NCBI RefSeq assembly: GCF_016862195.1
Contig: NZ_BOMM01000047.1
Location: forward strand, 186,001 to 250,000
Length of the DNA: 64,000 nt
Source of the DNA: Paractinoplanes ferrugineus
Lineage (GTDB): Bacteria > Actinomycetota > Actinomycetes > Mycobacteriales > Micromonosporaceae
Direction of reading: 5' to 3'
A program made the position numbers and the translations under genes. Below the pieces are notes generated by a model. The model worked only from the letters and a program-made list of their open reading frames with translations. It was not told the DNA's origin and made no database searches. Positions 58,106 to 64,000 of the stretch are shown piece by piece (the stretch's first letter is position 1; each line of letters starts with the position of its first letter).

Positions 58106-61100
58106 GTGGCAAGCATGGAGACCCGATTCGCGGCCTGGCCGGGCCGTCTCGTCACGCTCGCCGGGATCTGGGTGCTGCTCAGTTTCCCGTTGCGCGCGTT
58201 CCACTGGACCTGGTGGGTGGACGACGGGTTCGGGCTGTTCAACCTGCCGGCCCAGCCCAACCTGTTCATCGCGGCGGCGCTGCTCGTGCTGGGCAGCGCG
58301 CTGCGGCGGCGGTTGCGGGCGGCGTTCCTGCTGCTGCTGGTCTACCAGGTGCTGGCCACGCTCGTCGACCTGACGGCAGCGGCCGTCGGCCTGGTGTTCT
58401 GGAACGATCCGGGCCGGGCCGACCTCGACATCTCCCGGGCCGATCTGATCCAGGTCATCATCGCCGCCCCGATCGGGGTGGCCGTGATCGTGCTGCTGTG
58501 GCGGGCGAGGCGGGCGTTCCCGGCACGGCTCGCGCACGGCTCCCGCCGGACGGCCCTGGCCCTGCTCGCCGCCGGCCTGGCCGTCTCCTGGGCGGTGGCG
58601 TTCGGTCTGACCGTGTTCTTCCCGGCCAGCCTGCGCGGCGTCGGTGAGCGGGTGGTCTGGGCCAACCGCACCGCCCTGGGCCTGGACACCGTCGGCAGCA
58701 CCGCGGGCCTGCACGACCACCACGGCCACCACTGGGCGGCGATCGCGGTCTCGACGATATCGGCCCTGGTGCTGCTGGCCGCGGTCAGCGTCTTCCTGCG
58801 CTCGGCCCGCGCCGCGCAGTACATGAGCGCCGACGCCGAGCTGCACCTACGCCGGCTGATCCTGCAGGACGGCGAGCGCGATTCGCTGGGCTACTTCGCG
58901 ACCCGGCGCGACAAGTCGGTCATCTTCTCCCCCGACGGGCGGGCCGCGATCACCTACCGGGTCGTCGCGTCGGTCAGCATGGCCAGCGCCGACCCGATCG
59001 GCCACCTCGGTTCCTGGCCCGCCGCGATCGACGCCTGGCAGGCCGAGGCACGCGCCCACGGCTGGTTCCCGGCGGTGCTCTCGGCCAGTGAGGAGGGGGC
59101 CAAGGCGTACGTCCAGGCGGGTCTGAAAGCTCTGACCATCGGCGACGAGGCCATCCTCGAGACGGCCGAGTTCAGCCTGCAGTCGCGGGCGATGAGCCCG
59201 GTCCGGCGGGCCGTCACCCGGGTCACTACGGCCGGCTACACCTGCCAGGTGCGCCGGCAGGCGGTCATCGGCGCCGACGACCGGGCCGAGATCGAGCGGG
59301 TGGCGGCGGCGTGGCGCGGCGACGACACCGAGCGCGGCTTCACGATGGCGCTGAGCCGCATCGGGGACCCGGCCGACGACCGCTGCGTGCTGGTCACCGC
59401 GCACGACAGCCAAGGGGCGGTCCGCGGGGTGCTCGGCTTCGTCCCGTGGGGCGTACACGGGCTGTCGCTCGACCTGATGCGCGCCGATCGGCAGGCCGAG
59501 AACGGCCTCACCGAATTCATGGTCGCCTCGCTGATGGCCGCCGCCAAGGACCTCGGCGTCCGCCGCGTCTCGCTCAACTTCGCGATGTTCCGCTCGATCT
59601 TCAGCTCGGCCGACAGTGTCGGCGCCGGCCCGGTCACCCGCCTGTCCGACGCCGTGCTGTCGGTCGCGTCCCGGTTCTGGCAGCTGGAGTCGCTCTACCG
59701 GGCGAACGCCAAATACCTGCCGTCGTGGTACCCCCGGTTCCTCTGCTTCGACTCCTCGCTCACGCTCAGCCGGGCCGCGATCGCGGCCGGCATCGCCGAG
59801 GGTTTCCTGCCGTCGCTGGCCCCGGCCGCGCCGGCCCGCGGTGACGAGATCGCCGAGTCGGTGCGCAAGCAGGAGGACGAACTGCTGCGCCCGGTCGCCC
59901 CGCCGCGGCGGCTCAGCCAGCAGCAGCTGGCCCGCCTGGAGAAGGCCCAGCGCCTGGTCGAGCTGGGCCACGAGCCCTACCCGGTCGCGGTTCCGCTCTC
60001 CGACCCGATCGCCGCGATCCGGGCCGCGTACCCCGCGCTCGACCCGGACGAGCGCACCGGCGCCCTGGTCTCGGTCACCGGCCGGGTCCGGGCCGTACGC
60101 GACCACGGCGGCGTGGTGTTCGCGTCGCTGCAGGACGGCGCCGACACCCTGCAGGCGATGCTCGCCGACGAGACCACCCCCGCGCCGGTCCTGGACCGGT
60201 GGCGGCGCACCGTCGACCTCGGCGACCACGTCAGCGTCACCGGCGAGGTCGTCGCGTCCCGCCGCGGCGAGCTGTCGATCCTGGTCGGCGAGTGGACGAT
60301 GGCGGCCAAGTGCCTGCGCCCGCTGCCGGACACCCACGCCGGCTTCACCGACCCGGAGGCCCGGCTCAGCCAGCGCCACCTCGACCTGCTGGTCAACCCC
60401 GACGCGATGCGGGTGCTGCAGCATCGCAGTGCGGCGGTGAAGGCTCTGCGTGACGCTTTCTCGGTACGCGGGTACGCCGAGGTGGAGACCCCGATGCTGC
60501 AGGCCGTACACGGTGGGGCGGCGGCCCGGCCGTTCCGCACCCACATCAACGCCTACGACATGGACCTCTATCTGCGGATCGCGCCCGAGCTCTACCTCAA
60601 GCGGCTCTGCGTGGCCGGCATGAAGAAGGTCTTCGAGCTCAACCGGAACTTCCGCAACGAGGGCGTGGACGCCACCCACAACCCCGAGTTCACGTCGCTG
60701 GAGGCCTATCAGGCCTACGCCGACTACAACACGATGCGCGAGCTGACCCGCGAGATCATCCTGGAGGTCGCCACCGCGGTGCACGGCCGGCCGATCGCGA
60801 TGCGCCCCGACGGCCCGGTGGACCTGAGCGACGAGTGGCCGGTGCTGACCGTGCACGAGGCGGTGAGCCGCGCAGCCGGGGCCGAGCTGACCTCGGCCAC
60901 GGCCGCGGAGAAGGTCCGCGTGGTCTGCGACGCCCACGGCGTGCACGCGCCGGCCGACGCCACCTCGGGTGAACTGGTGCTGGAGCTCTACGACGCGCTC
61001 GTCGAGAAGCAGACCACCTATCCCACCTTCTACACCGACTTCCCGCTCGAGACGTCGCCGCTGACCCGCACCCATCGCAGCGACCCGCGGCTGTCCGAGC

Positions 61101-61369
61101 GGTGGGACCTGGTGGCGTTCGGGATGGAGCTGGGCACGGCGTACTCCGAGCTGGTCGACCCGGTCGAACAGCGCGACCGGCTCACCGCCCAGTCCCTGAA
61201 GGCAGCCGCCGGTGACATGGAGGCGATGCAGCTCGACGAGGCGTTCCTGACCGCCCTGGAGTACGCGATGCCCCCGACCGGCGGCCTCGGTCTCGGCGTC
61301 GACCGCCTGGTGATGCTTCTGACCGGCACCAACATCCGCACCACGCTTGCCTTTCCGTTCCACCGGTAG
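58106..61369 (+). CDS. lysX: Bifunctional lysylphosphatidylglycerol synthase/lysyl-tRNA synthetase LysX
   Basis: A 1087-residue fusion. Residues about 1-235 hold six or seven membrane helices. Residues about 240-580 are the MprF-type transferase (DSLGYFATRRDKSVIFSPDGRAAITYRVV, GFTMALSRIGDPADDRCVLV, RRVSLNFAMFRSIFSSAD). Residues about 600-1087 are a class II LysRS: OB-fold VTGRVRAVRDHGGVVFASLQDG, motif 2 FELNRNFRNEGVDATHNPEFTSLEAY, motif 3 GLGLGVDRLVMLLTG. The enzyme charges tRNA-Lys and transfers lysine to phosphatidylglycerol, which lowers membrane negative charge and gives resistance to cationic peptides. The layout equals LysX of mycobacteria. The GTG at 58106 is used; ATG 58115 is possible. 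Confidence 0.95.
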   Translation: MASMETRFAAWPGRLVTLAGIWVLLSFPLRAFHWTWWVDDGFGLFNLPAQPNLFIAAALLVLGSALRRRLRAAFLLLLVYQVLATLVDLTAAAVGLVFWNDPGRADLDISRADLIQVIIAAPIGVAVIVLLWRARRAFPARLAHGSRRTALALLAAGLAVSWAVAFGLTVFFPASLRGVGERVVWANRTALGLDTVGSTAGLHDHHGHHWAAIAVSTISALVLLAAVSVFLRSARAAQYMSADAELHLRRLILQDGERDSLGYFATRRDKSVIFSPDGRAAITYRVVASVSMASADPIGHLGSWPAAIDAWQAEARAHGWFPAVLSASEEGAKAYVQAGLKALTIGDEAILETAEFSLQSRAMSPVRRAVTRVTTAGYTCQVRRQAVIGADDRAEIERVAAAWRGDDTERGFTMALSRIGDPADDRCVLVTAHDSQGAVRGVLGFVPWGVHGLSLDLMRADRQAENGLTEFMVASLMAAAKDLGVRRVSLNFAMFRSIFSSADSVGAGPVTRLSDAVLSVASRFWQLESLYRANAKYLPSWYPRFLCFDSSLTLSRAAIAAGIAEGFLPSLAPAAPARGDEIAESVRKQEDELLRPVAPPRRLSQQQLARLEKAQRLVELGHEPYPVAVPLSDPIAAIRAAYPALDPDERTGALVSVTGRVRAVRDHGGVVFASLQDGADTLQAMLADETTPAPVLDRWRRTVDLGDHVSVTGEVVASRRGELSILVGEWTMAAKCLRPLPDTHAGFTDPEARLSQRHLDLLVNPDAMRVLQHRSAAVKALRDAFSVRGYAEVETPMLQAVHGGAAARPFRTHINAYDMDLYLRIAPELYLKRLCVAGMKKVFELNRNFRNEGVDATHNPEFTSLEAYQAYADYNTMRELTREIILEVATAVHGRPIAMRPDGPVDLSDEWPVLTVHEAVSRAAGAELTSATAAEKVRVVCDAHGVHAPADATSGELVLELYDALVEKQTTYPTFYTDFPLETSPLTRTHRSDPRLSERWDLVAFGMELGTAYSELVDPVEQRDRLTAQSLKAAAGDMEAMQLDEAFLTALEYAMPPTGGLGLGVDRLVMLLTGTNIRTTLAFPFHR

Positions 61370-61382
61370 GCGAGCCGGCCGG

Positions 61383-62525
61383 TCACCCCGGCACACCGGA
61401 GAGGCGGTGCGCGAGGCCGCTGCGGACCGCGGGCACTCGGGCCAGGGTGGACAGTACGGCGTTGCGGATCGGGCGCACCGGCGCGGGCACGGTGGCGAGG
61501 CGGGTCAGCCGGGCCGCGAATCCGACCACCTGGCGCGCGGCGACGAGCCGTTCCGCGGCGTACCGGTCAAGCGGTTCCTCCGATCCGGAGGTCAACGTGT
61601 CGACGAGGGCGTCCGCCAGGGCGAGGGCGTCCTTGATCCCGAGGTTCATGCCCTGGCCCCCGGCGGGGCTGTGCACATGCCCGGCGTCCCCGGCGAGCAG
61701 CACCGGTCCGGCCCGGAAGGTCTCCGCGACGCGATGATGGACCCGGAACCGGGAACTCCACGTCACCTCGGTGACGCGGGCCGGGATCCGGACGGGTCCG
61801 CGGTCACGCAGGAGCGCTTGGACATATTCGGGTTCCGCTCGTTCGGGCGCGTCGGCGGCGGCGGCCACGATCCGCACGGTCCCGTCGGGCAGCGGTGCCC
61901 ACACGAGCAGGCCGGCCCGGGAGAAGTACAGCACGACCTCGTCGCGCGGTGGGCCCCCGTGCACCCGTACGTCCGCCAGGGCGAATGAGTCTCCCCCGGA
62001 GCTCGTGGCCGGCGGCGAGCCGGCGCCGATGCCCGCGAGGCGGCGGATGGTGCTGTTCATACCGTCGGCCGCGACCACGTAGCGGGCGGCGATCTGCTCG
62101 CCGGTGGCGAAGGTGACCGTTGCCCCGGAAAGGCCGACCGCTTCGTGGCCGCGGGCCACCCGCCCGCCTGCGGCGGTCAGCCGGTCGTCGAGTATCGCCT
62201 CGGTGGTCGATTGCGGAACCATCAGGGCGTACGGGTACGGCGTGGGCAAGGCGCCGAACGTGATCGGCGCGAGGACGCGATCACGGTCTCTGATGGTGAA
62301 CCGCGGCGCCGGGAGCCCGGCCGCGACCAGCGGCCGCGCCGCTCCGATGCGCTCCAGCACCTCGAGCGTACGGGCGTGCACGACGGCGGCCCGGCTGGTG
62401 TGCGCGGTCGTGGCCGATCGGTCGACGACGATCACGTCCACGCCGGCGCCTTGCAGAGCGGCCGCCGTGGCCAGCCCGACCGGGCCGGCTCCGACGACGA
62501 GTACGTCGGTGGTGGAGGGACGCAT
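61383..62525 (-). CDS. FAD-dependent aromatic monooxygenase (PHBH-like)
   Basis: A 380-residue flavoprotein of the UbiH/PHBH group. The ADP-binding GxGxxG is VVGAGPVGLATAAAL at residues about 9-24. The DG motif is VVAADGMNSTIRRLAG, and GDAGHVHSPAGGQGMNLGIKDA is the second FAD-binding motif. These enzymes hydroxylate aromatic or polyketide substrates or inactivate antibiotics such as rifamycin and tetracycline. It is divergent from a TetR repressor with shared operators, so it is probably an inducible detoxifying enzyme. A GGAGGG site precedes the ATG. Confidence 0.93.
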   Translation of the reverse strand: MRPSTTDVLVVGAGPVGLATAAALQGAGVDVIVVDRSATTAHTSRAAVVHARTLEVLERIGAARPLVAAGLPAPRFTIRDRDRVLAPITFGALPTPYPYALMVPQSTTEAILDDRLTAAGGRVARGHEAVGLSGATVTFATGEQIAARYVVAADGMNSTIRRLAGIGAGSPPATSSGGDSFALADVRVHGGPPRDEVVLYFSRAGLLVWAPLPDGTVRIVAAAADAPERAEPEYVQALLRDRGPVRIPARVTEVTWSSRFRVHHRVAETFRAGPVLLAGDAGHVHSPAGGQGMNLGIKDALALADALVDTLTSGSEEPLDRYAAERLVAARQVVGFAARLTRLATVPAPVRPIRNAVLSTLARVPAVRSGLAHRLSGVPG

Positions 62526-62548
62526 GGAACACCTGCCAACGATTGTTT

Positions 62549-62607
62549 GCCAACACTTGTTGGCATGACTGTAGGCGGGCGGGCCGATACAGTCAACAAG
62601 CGTTGGC
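62549..62607. promoter_or_regulatory. Paired operators between monooxygenase and tetR
   Basis: A perfect palindrome GCCAACACTTGTTGGC lies at 62549-62564. A near copy in the other orientation (GTCAACAAGCGTTGGC) is at 62592-62607. A degenerate half-copy (GCCAACGATTGTTTGCC) lies at 62535-62551. The sites lie just upstream of the two divergent starts at 62525 and 62621. Confidence 0.8.
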
Positions 62608-62620
62608 ATATGCTGGCGGC

Positions 62621-63199
62621 GTGACCGACGAACGACCGCGGCGCTCCGACGCCACCCGGGCCGCCATCCTGCGCGCGGCCAAGGAGCGGTTCGCCGCGGA
62701 CGGGTACGAACGGGCCACCATCCGCGCGATCGCGGCCGACGCGGCCATCGACCCCTCCATGGTGATGCGCTATTACGGCAGCAAGGAGCGCCTGTTCGCG
62801 GCCGCGGCGGAGTTCGACCTGCGCCTGCCCGAGCTGTCCGGCACCCCGGCGGCAGAGGTCGCCTCGATGCTTCTCACGCATTTCCTCGAACGCTGGGAGG
62901 ACGACGAGACGTTGACCGCGCTGCTGCGGGCCAGCGTGACCAACCAGGCCGCCGCCGACCGCATGCGGGAGATCTTCACGGCCCAGCTGGTGCCGGTCGT
63001 CGAGCAACTGCACACCGATCAACCGCGGGTACGGGCCGGCCTCGTCGCCTCGCAAATCCTCGGCCTGGCCCTGTGCCGGTACGTACTGGCGCTCGCTCCG
63101 ATGGCCACGATGAGCCGCCCCGAGACGATCGCCTGGATCGCCCCGACCGTGCAGCGCTACCTGCTCGGCCCGTACCCCGCGGACGTCACCGCAGGCTGA
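62621..63199 (+). CDS. TetR/AcrR family transcriptional repressor
   Basis: A 192-residue repressor from a GTG. The HTH is at residues about 10-55 (AAILRAAKERFAADGYERATIRAIAADAAIDPSMVMRYYGSKERLFAAA), and the C-terminal domain is of the TetR_C (Rv3405c-like) sort with helices around LTALLRASVTNQAAADRMREIF. It is divergent from the FAD monooxygenase and presumably represses both genes through the paired sites at 62549-62607. The inducer may be a substrate of the monooxygenase. Confidence 0.93.
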   Translation: MTDERPRRSDATRAAILRAAKERFAADGYERATIRAIAADAAIDPSMVMRYYGSKERLFAAAAEFDLRLPELSGTPAAEVASMLLTHFLERWEDDETLTALLRASVTNQAAADRMREIFTAQLVPVVEQLHTDQPRVRAGLVASQILGLALCRYVLALAPMATMSRPETIAWIAPTVQRYLLGPYPADVTAG

Positions 63200-63566
63200 C
63201 GCATCTGTCCCGCCTCGCCCGCCAAGACGAGCACGGCGGGCCCGGCACGGCTGCGATAAAGCTCCGAGAGCAACCACCAGACGTTGCGGGTCAGCCCGGC
63301 CCGAACCAGCGCAGCCGCGAACGGCCCGGGGCGTGTGCGACACCAGGGCTCGACTACCGAACCGACTTGCTCCCGTCCTGCACCTCGGAAAGCTCAGCGT
63401 GGAAACCTTCGAAGCGGAACGTTCCAGCAGACACGATGACGGCCGGGTCAGCGCCGCGCGCAACGATCGACAGCGCCCTCGTTCGACCGCAGTGGAGACA
63501 ACTGGTTCCCCATCTGAAACTCGCGTTTCAGCTCAGGCCAGGGCTCCGCCGACCGATGGGGACATC
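63200..63566. other. Intergenic stretch, no gene recognised
   Basis: About 367 bases between the TetR stop and the GAF gene. Codon-position bias is weak and AT content is higher than in the genes beside it. No family-like frame, tRNA or obvious hairpin was found; it probably holds the promoter of the GAF gene. Confidence 0.5.
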
Positions 63567-64000
63567 GTGAGGCCGAGCATCTCAGCTGGGGGCGGCGCCG
63601 CGAATCCGATTACTGATCCGGTTCGCTTGCAGATCCTGCACGACACCCACTTGCTGGATACCGCCGAGGCGGTGCCCTCGCTGGACCGGCTCACCCGGCT
63701 GGTGGCCCGCTTGACCGGGGCACCGGTGGCGCTGGTCTCCCTGGTCGACAAGGACCGGCAGTTCTTCGCCAGCGCCGTAGGTCTCGACCCCCCATTGGCC
63801 GCCGAACGGCAGACCCCGTTGTCGCAGTCATGGTGCAAGCACCTGGTCACCAGGGACGGACCGTTGATCATCGAGGATGCCGCCGCGGATCCACTCGTGT
63901 GCGACAGCCTCACCGACGGCACGATCGCCCTCCGGTCGTACGCGGGTTTTCCGTTGCTCGCCCCCGGCGGACAGGTCCTCGGATCGTTCTGTGTCGCCGA
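63567..64000 (+). CDS. GAF-domain signalling protein, N-terminal part
   Basis: The frame opens at a GTG and runs off the right edge; 144 residues are seen. A GAF domain begins near residue 25 (HDTHLLDTAEAVPSLDRLTRLVARLTGAPVALVSLVDKDRQFFASAVGL), with the typical TPLSQSWCKHLVTRDGPLIIEDAAADP and SYAGFPLLAPGGQVLGSFCV. In actinomycetes this N-terminal GAF usually precedes a PP2C/SpoIIE phosphatase, GGDEF or histidine kinase part, which lies outside the window. Confidence 0.85.
   Translation, partial: MRPSISAGGGAANPITDPVRLQILHDTHLLDTAEAVPSLDRLTRLVARLTGAPVALVSLVDKDRQFFASAVGLDPPLAAERQTPLSQSWCKHLVTRDGPLIIEDAAADPLVCDSLTDGTIALRSYAGFPLLAPGGQVLGSFCVA

Noticed and set aside
58847..61396. 849-codon open frame on the minus strand
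   Set aside because: It is a shadow of lysX, which has continuous MprF and LysRS homology.
1..64000. CRISPR arrays, tRNA/rRNA genes, insertion sequences, integrase or attachment sites
   Set aside because: No regularly spaced repeats, no tRNA-like cloverleaf with CCA-adjacent arm, and no transposase- or integrase-like protein was found in reading the window, so none is claimed.

Overview
The window is high-GC DNA with strong third-position GC bias, GTG starts and ATGA/GTGA gene overlaps, so it comes from an actinomycete. A LysX-type lysyl-phosphatidylglycerol synthase/LysRS fusion, a methyl-accepting chemotaxis protein, a CBM2-GH62 arabinofuranosidase and a StrR-type regulator together suggest a Micromonosporaceae member such as Actinoplanes. 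This is inference; there is no rRNA gene in the window to confirm it.

Left flank (1-9,070): ordinary chromosomal genes, several controlled by visible operators. They are a methyltransferase 3' end, a TetR/SDR divergent pair, membrane proteins, a secreted GH62 enzyme, a VOC/WYL divergent pair, and a decayed GlxA-type regulator joined by deletion to a DJ-1/PfpI gene. Right flank (about 50,900-64,000): a small membrane protein, a PAS hybrid histidine kinase, an epoxide hydrolase/TetR pair with a perfect operator, an F420-type PPOX protein, the chemotaxis receptor, lysX, an FAD monooxygenase/TetR pair, and a truncated GAF protein.

Centre (about 9,125-50,811): what looks like a large biosynthetic island of mixed type. 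(a) A divergent promoter at about 14.5 kb drives an A-C NRPS protein, a GT2 glycosyltransferase and an inositol-phosphate synthase to the left, and an aminotransferase, two ABC exporter halves and an acyl-CoA dehydrogenase to the right. (b) From 21.2 to 34.0 kb lies a carrier-protein assembly line without any ketosynthase. It has five free-standing ACPs, two fatty-acyl-AMP ligases (one fused to an acyl-CoA dehydrogenase), an amino-acid-type AMP ligase, a PLP fold-III decarboxylase, a diiron oxygenase and three transglutaminase-fold proteins. Each transglutaminase homologue lies next to an ACP, which suggests AdmF-like amide synthases. (c) Regulators follow at 34-36 kb: a StrR-type protein carrying a TTA codon and a LuxR-type protein. 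Two 29-bp sites matching the StrR consensus, with identical half-sites, sit in front of the operons in (a) and (b). (d) A tailoring operon at 38.3-45.8 kb encodes methyltransferases, a 2OG-Fe(II) oxygenase, a dTMP-kinase-like protein, a Ser/Thr-type kinase, an aldo-keto reductase, a Nudix protein and a nucleotidyltransferase. (e) After a terminator and its own promoter there is a compact RiPP unit: a 52-residue candidate precursor, a stem-loop, a radical SAM/SPASM protein, an HExxH protein, a YcaO and a TfuA.

The most interesting reading is a hybrid pathway in which ACP-bound acyl and amino-acyl units, joined by transglutaminase homologues, are combined with, or made beside, a thioamidated and radical-SAM-modified ribosomal peptide. 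Whether (a)-(e) make one product or two adjacent products cannot be decided from sequence alone.
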